Below are positions 1 to 7,279 of a DNA stretch of 22,459 nucleotides, piece by piece. Under the pieces are notes generated by a model that saw only the letters and a list, made by a program, of their open reading frames with translations, did not search any database and was not told the origin of the DNA. A program made the position numbers and the translations under genes. Origin of the DNA: Pseudomonadota bacterium (GTDB lineage: Bacteria > Pseudomonadota > Gammaproteobacteria > Steroidobacterales > Steroidobacteraceae); NCBI GenBank assembly GCA_947454665.1, contig CANGMU010000009.1:1-22459 (forward strand), written 5' to 3'. Every line of letters starts with the position of its first letter. Position 1 is the stretch's first letter.

Positions 1-376
1 AGCGCCGCACGAGGGTCTTCACCGACTCGCTGGCGCAACCTTCCGATCGCACCAATTCATGGGTTTTTGTCTTGATCTCCAGCGAACGTGCCGCCAACTC
101 TGCGGCAATTTCCTGATTCGAGGCGTCCGGCCGGCGGCTGCCGATCTCCCGCGTGGCCTGCAGCGAGACCCACTGGAAGTTGGACAGAAAGCGCAAGGTG
201 AGCGAGTCACCCGGGTCGACGCAGCGCGTGGCCGCGGCGCCGGAAGACACGAACTGGTCGAACAGCCCGAGGATGTCGCCGGGGGTGCCGGTCGCCTCGA
301 CGTCCTGCGCCATCGCGGGCGCTGCCAGGATCACGCCTGCAAGGACGGCAGAAAGAAAGCCTGAGCGGCGGGACAT
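1..376 (-). CDS. Secreted protein of unknown function, 5' part only
   Basis: The reading frame opens at the ATG at 376 and runs off the left edge of the window without a stop, giving 125 codons. The N-terminus is a clear Sec signal peptide: positively charged MSRRSG, a hydrophobic core, and AMA before QD as the likely cleavage site near residue 23. The mature part starts with an acidic segment and has two cysteines about 60 residues apart (RCVDPGD and SEGCAS), which could form a disulfide in the periplasm. The stretch around SNQEIAAELAARSLEIKTKTHEL looks like an amphipathic helix. I recognise no family. It is divergent from the DUF1592 gene, with about 186 bases between the two starts. The signal peptide and the long open frame make a real gene likely. 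The function is unknown. Confidence 0.75.
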   Translation of the reverse strand, partial: MSRRSGFLSAVLAGVILAAPAMAQDVEATGTPGDILGLFDQFVSSGAAATRCVDPGDSLTLRFLSNFQWVSLQATREIGSRRPDASNQEIAAELAARSLEIKTKTHELVRSEGCASESVKTLVRR

Positions 377-562
377 GGGCGGCCTGACGGGCGGCACGGG
401 CGAGGCTGCCCGCCGGGTGACGATACGCCGGAACCCATCGCGGCGCGACACAGTCCAAGCGGGTGTGGCTATCACGGACTGGCCGCTGTGCAGACGCATG
501 GCATAAAGTCACTTCGCCACGCTTCGAACCGTATCCGCTGCCTTGGGGGCTTGCTCGCAGCC

Positions 563-3010
563 ATGTTTACCGGTCGCCACATCCTGGCCCGCTTCGTCGG
601 TGCCGCCATCCTTGGCAGCGCCACCCTCCCCGCATGGGCCGCAGATCCCGCGGCCGCCGCACACGGCGGCTCCGCCGATGCGAACTGGGCCTTCTTCGGC
701 GAGTACTGCCAGAAGTGCCACAACGCCGAAGACTGGGCGGGGGGCGTCGCCTTCGACATCCTCACCCCGACCGACATCCCGGCCCAGGCCGACGTGATGG
801 AAAAGGTCGTGCGCAAGATGCGCGGGCAGATGATGCCGCCGGGCGGCAACAAGATGCCCAGCAAGGAAGCCTCCGCGCAGTTCGTGAAGTGGATGGAAGG
901 CACGCTCGACACCGTGGGCAAGGCGCACCCGGATCCGGGTCGCGTCGGCCTGCATCGCCTGAACCGCAAGGAATACGCGAATGCGGTGAAGGACCTGCTG
1001 AACATCGACATCGACCCGTCGACGCTGCTGCCGCGCGACGAGCCGCGCGAAGGCTTCGACAACGTCGCCCAGGCACTCCAGGTCACTCCGTCTTTCCTCG
1101 ACCAGTACATCTCGGCTGCGCGCAGCGTCGCCGTGATGGCGATGGGCAACAAGGACGCGCTGCCAGGCGGCACGACTTACCGCGCGAAGAGCCCCAGTAC
1201 GCAGATCTTCCACGAGCAGGGGCTGCCGCTCGGCACGCGGGGTGGCGTCTCTGCCGACCACAACTTCCCGGCCGATGGCGAGTACGTCATCAACATCGCC
1301 AACATGGCGCTGGCCCTCTGGGTCTACAACATGGAGTTCGAGAACCACCTGGTCGTGACGCTCGACGGCGAGCTCGTCTATGAAACGACGATCGGTGGCG
1401 AGACGGACATGAAGGCCATCGACCAGCAGCAGGATCCTGCAGTCGACGCCATCAACAAGCGCCTGAAGAACATCCGCTTCAAGGCCAAGGCCGGCGTGCA
1501 CAAACTGGCCGTCGCCTTCCGCCACCGCACGTTCGCGGAATCGGAAGACCGCCTGCAGATGCACATCCCGGGTGGCGGCCAGGATCGCATCCTGCGCGTG
1601 AACTCTTTCGAGGTGCGCGGTCCGTTCAATGCGACGGGCGTGAGCCACACTGCAAGCCGCGATTACATCTTCCGCGCCTGCTACCCGAAGGCAGCCAGCG
1701 AAGAAGACGCCTGTGCGAAGCAGATCCTCGCGGACCTGGCCAAGCGCGCCTTCCGTCGTCCGGTGACCGACGAGGACATCAAGCCGCTGCTGGCCTTCTA
1801 TCAGTCGGGCCGCAAGGCCGCGGACTTCGACGGTGGCATCCGCCGCGCCGTCACTGCCGTGCTGGCACATCCGGATTTCCTTTATCGCAACGACGAGCCG
1901 GCGAAGCCGGTCGAGCCGGGCCAGATCTACGCGCTGTCGGACCTGCAGCTCGCCTCGCGGTTGTCGTTCTTCCTGTGGGCCAGCCTCCCGGACAGTGAAC
2001 TGCTGGACGTCGCGAGCGCGGGCAAACTGCATGACCGCGTCGAGCTGCAAAAGCAGGTCAAGCGCATGTTGGCTGACCCGCGCGCCAAGTCACTCGCGAC
2101 GAATTTCGGCGCGCAGTGGCTGGGTCTGTCCAAGCTCGCCGAGATCAATCCGGAACCCTCGCTGTTCCCCTATGCCAGCGGCGCGGGCGATCTGCGCGAG
2201 GACTTCCAGACGGAAATCGCGCTGTTCATGGACGACGTTTTCCGCGGCGACAAGAGCGTGATGGATCTCGTGTCATCGAAGACCACCTTCGTGAACGAGC
2301 GGTTGGCCCTGCACTACGACATCAACTCGGTGCGCGGCGACCAGTTCCGCCGGATCGAGCTGAAGGACAGCCAGCGCTGGGGCCTGCTCGGCAAGGGCGG
2401 CGTGCTGATGGCCAGCTCCTACCCGAACCGCACCTCGCCAGTCTTGCGTGGCGCCTATGTGCTCGAACGCATCATGGGCACCCCGCCGCCGATCCCGCCG
2501 CCGGGCGTTGCGCCGCTGGAACAGAGCGCTGCCGGCGCAAAGAAAGTCATGACGGTGCGCGAGATGCTCGAAACGCATCGCCAGAAGCCGCAGTGCTTCA
2601 GCTGCCACGTCGCGCTGGATCCGCTGGGCTTCGTGCTCGAGGGCTTCGATGCCGTCGGCAAGAAGCGTCCGATAGATCGTTATGCACGCACGCAGATCGA
2701 CACGCTGGGCACGTTGCCGGACGGCTCGATCGTTCGCGACCCGGATGACCTGCGCAAGGCGCTGCTCGCGAACCCGACGCAGTTCATGCAGAACTTCACC
2801 GAGCGGCTGATGATCTACGGCCTGGGCCGCGTGATCGAAGCCCATGACATGCCGACCGTGCGCGATATCGTGCGCAACTCGGCGAGCGACAACTACCGCT
2901 TCTCGACGCTGGTCATGAACCTCGTCACCAGCGACGTGTTCCAGAAGGCGCGCATGCCGGTTCCGGCCGTGGCGCAACCCGTGATCAAGCAAGCCGCGGT
3001 CACGCGGTAA
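563..3010 (+). CDS. DUF1592/DUF1588-type multidomain exported protein with two CxxCH sites
   Basis: The product has 815 residues. From the N-terminus it has a Sec signal peptide (cut near AWA/ADP), a cytochrome c-like CQKCH at about 49-53, a DUF1587-like HRLNRKEYANAVKDLL segment near 129-190, a central beta-rich part, and a DUF1595-like segment (AKRAFRRPVTDED) near 387-445. A DUF1592-like segment (LASRLSFFLWASLPD) follows near 457-585, then a DUF1588-like segment near 605-705 with a second CxxCH (CFSCH, about 678-682). A DUF1585-like C-terminus ends it. This domain order is known from planctomycetes, myxobacteria and some gammaproteobacteria, but the biochemical role is not established. The CxxCH sites suggest heme binding and periplasmic electron transfer. 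I chose ATG 563 because the signal peptide begins there. A GTG at 488 would add 25 residues. The DUF1552 gene follows after 11 bases, the usual partner of this family. Confidence 0.9.
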   Translation: MFTGRHILARFVGAAILGSATLPAWAADPAAAAHGGSADANWAFFGEYCQKCHNAEDWAGGVAFDILTPTDIPAQADVMEKVVRKMRGQMMPPGGNKMPSKEASAQFVKWMEGTLDTVGKAHPDPGRVGLHRLNRKEYANAVKDLLNIDIDPSTLLPRDEPREGFDNVAQALQVTPSFLDQYISAARSVAVMAMGNKDALPGGTTYRAKSPSTQIFHEQGLPLGTRGGVSADHNFPADGEYVINIANMALALWVYNMEFENHLVVTLDGELVYETTIGGETDMKAIDQQQDPAVDAINKRLKNIRFKAKAGVHKLAVAFRHRTFAESEDRLQMHIPGGGQDRILRVNSFEVRGPFNATGVSHTASRDYIFRACYPKAASEEDACAKQILADLAKRAFRRPVTDEDIKPLLAFYQSGRKAADFDGGIRRAVTAVLAHPDFLYRNDEPAKPVEPGQIYALSDLQLASRLSFFLWASLPDSELLDVASAGKLHDRVELQKQVKRMLADPRAKSLATNFGAQWLGLSKLAEINPEPSLFPYASGAGDLREDFQTEIALFMDDVFRGDKSVMDLVSSKTTFVNERLALHYDINSVRGDQFRRIELKDSQRWGLLGKGGVLMASSYPNRTSPVLRGAYVLERIMGTPPPIPPPGVAPLEQSAAGAKKVMTVREMLETHRQKPQCFSCHVALDPLGFVLEGFDAVGKKRPIDRYARTQIDTLGTLPDGSIVRDPDDLRKALLANPTQFMQNFTERLMIYGLGRVIEAHDMPTVRDIVRNSASDNYRFSTLVMNLVTSDVFQKARMPVPAVAQPVIKQAAVTR

Positions 3011-3021
3011 GGCAGGACGAC

Positions 3022-4335
3022 ATGTTCATTACCAAGAAGCATCTCTCTCGCCGCATGGTCCTCCGGGGCCTGGGCGTTTCGGTCTCGCTGCCGCTGCTCG
3101 ACGCAATGATCCCGGCATCGACCGCGCTGGCGCAGACCGCCGCCAAACCGATGCCGCGCATGGGCTTCGTCTACTTCCCGCATGGCGCGATCATGAAGGC
3201 CTGGTCGCCGACGGAAACCGGCACGGGCTTCGCGGCCTCGCCGATCCTGAAGCCACTCGAACCCTTCCGCTCGCACATGACGATAGTCAGCGGCCTGCGC
3301 AACAAGGGTGGCGAGAGCTCGGACCCGCACGGCATCATGGCCGGCACCTGGCTCTCCTGCTTTGGTGTGAAGAACCGCGAGGACGACCGCGGCACGACCG
3401 CCGACCAGCTGGCCGCGCGTCACTTCGGCAAGGACACGCCGCTGCCGTCGATGGAACTGACCGGCGAAGGCGGCAACGCCACCTGCGGTCAGGGCAACAC
3501 GGGTTGCGGCTTCGGCAGCACGACCGCCTTCCGCACGCCCTTCCAGCCGCTGCCGATGGAGGACAACCCGCGCAAGGTGTTCTACCAGCTGTTCGGGCAG
3601 GGCGACACGACGAAGGAACGCCAGGACATCCTCGAGGAGACCGGCAGCATCCTCGATTACGTGCGCGGCGAGGGCGCCCGCCTGCAGCGCCAGATCGGCG
3701 CCGCGGACCGTGCGCGCGTGAACGATTACCTCGATTCGATCCGCGAGATCGAAACGCGCGTGCAGAAGATGGCGACCAGCAGCAGCGCCAAGATGGACCT
3801 GCCGAACGCACCGCAGGGCGTGCCGGAGGACTTCGGCCAGCACCTGGACCTGCTCTTCGACATGATCGCGCTCTCGTGGCAGGCGAACATGACCCGCGTG
3901 TCGAGCCTGATGATGGCGAAGGAGGTCAGCATGCGGACCTACCCGAACCTGCAGATCACGGAAGCCTTCCATCCGCTCTCGCACCACCAGAACGACGCGG
4001 ACAAGATCGAGCGCCTGATCCGCATCCAGAACTACCACACGCAGGTCTTCGCGAAGTTCATCAAGAAGCTGAACGACACGAAGGACGGCGACGGCTCGCT
4101 GCTCGACCATTCGATCATCCTGTACGGCAGCAACATGTCGAACAGCGACCTGCACAACAACGACCCGCTGCCGAACGTGGTGATGGGCAAGGGCTATGGC
4201 ACGATCAAGGGCGGCCAGCACCTGCGCTATGCGCAGGACACGCCGCACGCGAACCTGCTGCTGACGCTGCTGAACCGCGCCGGCGTTCCGGTGCCGACCC
4301 TTGGCAACAGCACCGGCCTGCTCGCGGAGGTGTGA
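3022..4335 (+). CDS. Tat-exported DUF1552 protein
   Basis: The 437-residue product starts with a twin-arginine signal: SRRMVLRG at residues 10-16, a hydrophobic stretch, and ALAQ near residue 38. The mature protein fits DUF1552. It has the early GFVYFPHGAIMKAW block, a DPHGIMAGTWLS block, ADQLAARHFG, a mid-protein ILDYVR helix, and a C-terminal block with ILYGSNMSNSDLHNNDPLPNVVMG and GGQHLRY. DUF1552 is generally placed near the DUF1501/alkaline-phosphatase-like fold, and its reaction is not known. Tat export implies folding in the cytoplasm, possibly with a bound cofactor. An AGGA ribosome site lies about 4 bases before the ATG. Its stop overlaps the next gene's start by one base (TGATG), so the two are probably translationally coupled. 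Family assignment is confident; function is unknown. Confidence 0.9.
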   Translation: MFITKKHLSRRMVLRGLGVSVSLPLLDAMIPASTALAQTAAKPMPRMGFVYFPHGAIMKAWSPTETGTGFAASPILKPLEPFRSHMTIVSGLRNKGGESSDPHGIMAGTWLSCFGVKNREDDRGTTADQLAARHFGKDTPLPSMELTGEGGNATCGQGNTGCGFGSTTAFRTPFQPLPMEDNPRKVFYQLFGQGDTTKERQDILEETGSILDYVRGEGARLQRQIGAADRARVNDYLDSIREIETRVQKMATSSSAKMDLPNAPQGVPEDFGQHLDLLFDMIALSWQANMTRVSSLMMAKEVSMRTYPNLQITEAFHPLSHHQNDADKIERLIRIQNYHTQVFAKFIKKLNDTKDGDGSLLDHSIILYGSNMSNSDLHNNDPLPNVVMGKGYGTIKGGQHLRYAQDTPHANLLLTLLNRAGVPVPTLGNSTGLLAEV

Positions 4336-5228
4336 TGGATCGCCGTCATTTCGTCGGCCTCGTGGTCGCTAGCGCATTCAGCCCTTTCGCGCTGGCCAAA
4401 GCATCTCCTGTCGCCGCGAGCGCGCTCGGCAACGGCATCAGCCTCATCACCGGCGGCGGTGCCAACGTAGTTGCGTTCCGCGGCGATGAGGGCTTGTTGT
4501 TGGTGGATGGTGGCGCTGCGGGCGCATCGGCCGATGTGCTGCGCGCCGCGCTGTCGGCCACGAGCACCAAGAAGCTGCACACGCTCTTCAACACACACTG
4601 GCACCCGGACCAGACCGGCCTCAACGAGCGCGCCAGCCGCGACGGCGTGCGCATCATCGCGCACGAGAACACGCGGCTGTGGCTCACGCGCAAGATCCGC
4701 GCCGACTGGCTGACGGGCAGCTATGGCCCCTTCGCGGCGAAGTCGCTGCCGAACAAGAGCTTCTATACGAAGGAGTCGATCGACTTCGGCGGCGAATCCT
4801 TCGAGTTCGGCCATCTCGGCCAAGCCCATACGGATGGCGACCTGTACGTGCTGGCCAAGAACGCGAACCTGCTCGTCGCCGGTGGCGTTGTTTCAAACGA
4901 AGGCTGGCCGGTGATGGACTGGCAGACGGGCGGTTGGATCGGCGGTCTGGTCGCGGCCTACGACCGGCTCATCCAGATCTCGGACGATGCCACGCGCATC
5001 GTGCCCGCCAACGGCGTGGTCCTGACGAAGAAGGACCTGCAGGAACAGCGCGCGATGTACTTCACCGTCTTCGACCGCCTGGTGAAGATGCTGGTGAAGG
5101 GCCAGGGCCCGGACGAGGCCGTCGCGGCCAAACCCGCGCAGGAATTCGAAGCCAAATGGGGCAACCCGGATGTCTTCGTGCGCGCGTCATTCAAGAGCCT
5201 GTGGGGGCACTACGCGCCGGATGCCTGA
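4335..5228 (+). CDS. Exported metallo-beta-lactamase-fold protein with altered metal ligands
   Basis: The 297-residue product has a Tat-like N-terminus (DRRHFVG, then a hydrophobic run to ALAKAS). The fold is shown by the early GGGANVVAFRGDEGLLLVDGG strand pair and the THWHPDQTG motif at 87-95. AHTDGD lies at 164-169. In ordinary hydrolases of this fold the motif is HxHxDH. Here it is H88-x-H90-x-D92-Q93. The bridging Asp normally found in a GD pair is G184 (VAGGVVS), and the last His of a PGHG-type motif is N226 (PANG). The three site-1 histidines (88, 90, 165) and D92 remain, so a mononuclear metal site is possible. The C-terminal FEAKWGNPDVF and LWGHY segments appear to belong to a subfamily. 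The start overlaps the DUF1552 stop. I would call it an MBL-fold protein of unknown substrate. Confidence 0.85.
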   Translation: MDRRHFVGLVVASAFSPFALAKASPVAASALGNGISLITGGGANVVAFRGDEGLLLVDGGAAGASADVLRAALSATSTKKLHTLFNTHWHPDQTGLNERASRDGVRIIAHENTRLWLTRKIRADWLTGSYGPFAAKSLPNKSFYTKESIDFGGESFEFGHLGQAHTDGDLYVLAKNANLLVAGGVVSNEGWPVMDWQTGGWIGGLVAAYDRLIQISDDATRIVPANGVVLTKKDLQEQRAMYFTVFDRLVKMLVKGQGPDEAVAAKPAQEFEAKWGNPDVFVRASFKSLWGHYAPDA

Positions 5229-5296
5229 TCACACGCGCTGCGCGGAGCCCGCGGCGTTGCTTTACTGTCGTCCTACTTTTCGAAGGAAACGCGATC

Positions 5297-6013
5297 ATGT
5301 CCACGCTCAGTCGTCGTGATGCCCTGCAGATGGCCGCCGCTGGCGCGGCACTGGCCGCGACCGTCGCTTCCCCCGCTGGCGCCGCTGCACCGAGCGCACC
5401 CACGGGCAACTCATTCACCGCCGTGCGCGAACCCACGCCCCTGCCCTTCAAGCCCGATGCGCTCAAGGGGCTGTCCGAGAAGCTGATCAAGTCCCACTGG
5501 GAAAACAACTACGTCGGTGCCGTGAAGGCCTTGAATGTGGTGCGCGGCAAGCTCGCGCAGGCCATGGCCGATCCGGACCTGCCGGCCTATCTCTATGGCG
5601 GCCTGAAGCGCGAGCAACTGATGCGCTCGGGCAGCGTCGTCTATCACGACCTGTATTTCGGCAACCTCGGCGGCAACGGCCAGGCCGATGCCGCAACGCG
5701 CACCCAGCTGTCCAAGCACTTCGGCACGTTCGATGCCTGGGAAAGCGAGTTCCGCCGCGTGGGCAACGCGCTGGCCGGTGGCACGGGCTGGGTCGTGCTC
5801 GCGTGGAACCCGGCGCTGAAGACGCTGGAGAACAACTGGCTGCTGGACCACACGAACGGCGTGACCGGCAGCACGCCCATCCTGGTGATGGACCTGTACG
5901 AGCATGCCTTCCACATGGATTACGGCTCGGCCGCGGCCAAGTACATCGACGCCTTCATGGCGAACGTGAACTGGGAAACGGTGGCGGCGCGGCTGAAGAC
6001 CGTCGCAGCCTGA
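5297..6013 (+). CDS. Tat-exported Fe/Mn-type superoxide dismutase
   Basis: The 238-residue product belongs to the iron/manganese superoxide dismutase family, which converts superoxide to peroxide and oxygen. The metal ligands can be placed: H67 (KSHWENNY), H117 (VYHDLYF), D199 and H203 (DLYEHAFHMDY). The last motif departs from the usual D-x-W-E-H-A-Y-Y: tyrosine replaces tryptophan at 201 and His 206 sits where the second aromatic is common. The N-terminus is a twin-arginine signal (LSRRDALQ, an alanine-rich core, then a PAGAAAP cleavage region near 27-32), so it acts in the periplasm, unlike most bacterial enzymes of this family. AAGGAA lies 8 bases before the ATG at 5297. It follows the MBL-fold gene by 68 bases and ends before a strong terminator, so it is probably last in the operon. 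It may protect redox proteins outside the cytoplasm. Confidence 0.9.
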   Translation: MSTLSRRDALQMAAAGAALAATVASPAGAAAPSAPTGNSFTAVREPTPLPFKPDALKGLSEKLIKSHWENNYVGAVKALNVVRGKLAQAMADPDLPAYLYGGLKREQLMRSGSVVYHDLYFGNLGGNGQADAATRTQLSKHFGTFDAWESEFRRVGNALAGGTGWVVLAWNPALKTLENNWLLDHTNGVTGSTPILVMDLYEHAFHMDYGSAAAKYIDAFMANVNWETVAARLKTVAA

Positions 6014-6038
6014 ATCGTTTTCTTTTCGTCGACAGTCG

Positions 6039-6074
6039 AAGGGCGCCGCCTCATTAGCGGCGCCTTTTCTTTTT
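6039..6074 (+). terminator. Intrinsic terminator after the SOD gene
   Basis: A perfect 8-base-pair GC stem (GGCGCCGC at 6042-6049, GCGGCGCC at 6057-6064) with a 7-base loop is followed by TTTTCTTTTT. The stem can extend by a G-U and two A-T pairs. It lies 25 bases after the SOD stop and closes the 563-6013 plus-strand run, separating it from brnTA. Confidence 0.9.
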
Positions 6075-6113
6075 AACGCACCCGATTCCGGACTGGCGGA
6101 AACTCCATTAAGG

Positions 6114-6119
6114 TATATT
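6114..6119 (+). promoter_or_regulatory. Candidate -10 element for brnTA
   Basis: TATATT sits 10 bases before the brnT ATG in a short AT-rich stretch after the terminator. No good -35 hexamer is seen 16-18 bases upstream and no ribosome site lies between it and the ATG, so the transcript would have a very short leader. BrnA-type antitoxins commonly repress their own promoter, but I cannot identify an operator with confidence. Confidence 0.35.
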
Positions 6120-6129
6120 TTCTACTCCC

Positions 6130-6405
6130 ATGGAATTCGAGTACGATCCATGGAAGTCACTGGTCAACGCCGACAAACACGGCATCGATTTCGTGAAGGC
6201 ACAGGCGCTTTGGGAGGATTCGCGACTCTCCATACTGACGGCAACCAGCTCGCGCGAGCCCAGGCTTATCGCTATTGGAAAGATCGGAGACCGGTATTGG
6301 ACAGCCATTTACACCATGCGGGGCAACGTAACGCGACTGATCTCAGTTCGACGAGCACGTCGCGAAGAAGTTGAATGCTATGAAGAGCAAAAAACGTTGG
6401 ATTGA
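6130..6405 (+). CDS. brnT: BrnT family toxin (RNase)
   Basis: The 91-residue product has the BrnT pattern: a start of MEFEYDPWKS, KHGIDFVKAQALW in the first helix, EPRLIAIGKIGDRYWTAIYTMRG strands, and LISVRRARREEVECYEEQ at the end. BrnT toxins are RelE-like ribonucleases that inhibit translation and are neutralised by BrnA. Toxin-first order is normal for this family. The length is normal and nothing is broken. The gene overlaps brnA by 26 bases. By eye this pair is poorer in G and C than its neighbours, which fits recent transfer. No ribosome site is visible before the ATG. Confidence 0.88.
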   Translation: MEFEYDPWKSLVNADKHGIDFVKAQALWEDSRLSILTATSSREPRLIAIGKIGDRYWTAIYTMRGNVTRLISVRRARREEVECYEEQKTLD

Positions 6406-6667
6406 TGCCGCGGAATTGGACGCGAAGTTCGACGCCGGCGAGGACATCACGCCCTACCTCGACTTCAGCACAGCCCGACGACCGAACCTGGATTCGATGC
6501 GCGTGAACGTCGACTTTCCCCAGTGGATGGTGAAGGCGCTCGATCAGGAAGCCGACCGCGTTGGCGTGACGCGCCAGTCCATCATCAAGGTCTGGCTGGC
6601 GGAGCGACTTGCCGCCGCAGCGAAACCTGTGATCGCCCCGCGTCGGCGCGGCAAGGCATCACGCTAA
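6380..6667 (+). CDS. brnA: BrnA family antitoxin
   Basis: The 95-residue product is a CopG/BrnA-type antitoxin. The N-terminal half is polar and probably binds the toxin (WIDAAELDAKFDAGEDITPYLDF). The C-terminal half has a ribbon-helix-helix DNA-binding pattern: strand MRVNVDFP, helix WMVKALDQEADRVG, turn VTRQ, helix SIIKVWLAERLA. I chose ATG 6380, with GAAGAAG 9 bases upstream. A TTG at 6371 would add three residues. The gene begins inside brnT, so synthesis of the two is coupled. Its TAA (6665-6667) overlaps the convergent stop of the cytochrome P460 gene (6664-6666), so there is no room for a terminator between them. Confidence 0.87.
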   Translation: MKSKKRWIDAAELDAKFDAGEDITPYLDFSTARRPNLDSMRVNVDFPQWMVKALDQEADRVGVTRQSIIKVWLAERLAAAAKPVIAPRRRGKASR

Positions 6668-7278
6668 GGAGCGGGCGCCGTGAGCTTGCGCGCCGGATCG
6701 TAATCCGGTCGCACCGTGCCCTTCTGCTTCGCGATGTCGAACAGCTCCGGATAGAACTGCGTGAAGGTCCACTCCACCGCGCCATGCGAGCGGTGGCAGC
6801 TGTAGCAGTCGGCGCTGCGCGGGAACGGCGCCACGCGGGGCTTCAATCCCTTCTCGCCGTCAAACGAGAAGTAGGCCCAACCGCCTTCCGGATAGCGCTT
6901 GCTGTCCTTGACGGCCGCTTCCAGCGCGACCATCGCGCCCTGCGTACGACCACCCGTGTTGATCGAGACGTTCTCTTCCGCGAGCCGGATCTCGAGCGCG
7001 AACAGCGTGCCATCCGGCCAGCGACCTGATTTCACGAAGGCCTTGTAGGCTTCCGGGTTCACGAAAACGTTCGTGAAGGGTGCAGGGCGGTTGCCGTCCG
7101 ACGAATTAGGGCCATAGGTCATGCCCAGGCCGCTCGTCAGGAACACCCAGCTGCGATAGTCAGCCGGCCGTTCCAGCTCGCCGGCCGCATTGAAGGCCGG
7201 CGCGTCAGCCAAAGCAGGCACCGCCATGAAGGTCGTGGCCGCAAGCGTCGCGAGGATGAGCGAACTTGCAAGGCGCAT
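6664..7278 (-). CDS. Cytochrome P460 family protein
   Basis: The 204-residue product has a signal peptide (MRLASSLILA, cut near ALA/DAP) and one heme site, CYSCH at 158-162, followed by RSHGAVEWTFTQFYP. The body carries the P460-type sequence AYKAFVKSGRWPDGTLFALEIR at about 77-98 and GGWAYFSF at 132-139. Characterised P460 proteins oxidise hydroxylamine or nitric oxide and have a lysine cross-linked to the heme. Lysines K79 and K83 lie in the relevant part, but the cross-linking residue cannot be assigned without alignment. A longer open frame exists, but ATG 7278 starts the signal peptide. Only one base separates this start from the stop of the upstream PQQ dehydrogenase, so the two are coupled. 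It may serve as electron acceptor or partner of that enzyme; this is an inference. Confidence 0.88.
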   Translation of the reverse strand: MRLASSLILATLAATTFMAVPALADAPAFNAAGELERPADYRSWVFLTSGLGMTYGPNSSDGNRPAPFTNVFVNPEAYKAFVKSGRWPDGTLFALEIRLAEENVSINTGGRTQGAMVALEAAVKDSKRYPEGGWAYFSFDGEKGLKPRVAPFPRSADCYSCHRSHGAVEWTFTQFYPELFDIAKQKGTVRPDYDPARKLTAPAP

Positions 7279-7279
7279 C

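Noticed and set aside
488..562. Extended N-terminus of the DUF1592 protein from GTG 488
   Set aside because: The added 25 residues would precede a complete signal peptide that starts at ATG 563, so the extension is unlikely.
509..2050. Long minus-strand open frame opposite the DUF1592 gene
   Set aside because: It has low-complexity basic composition and no domain, and it mirrors a well-supported gene. Similar shadows opposite the DUF1552, photolyase and ABC genes were dropped for the same reason.
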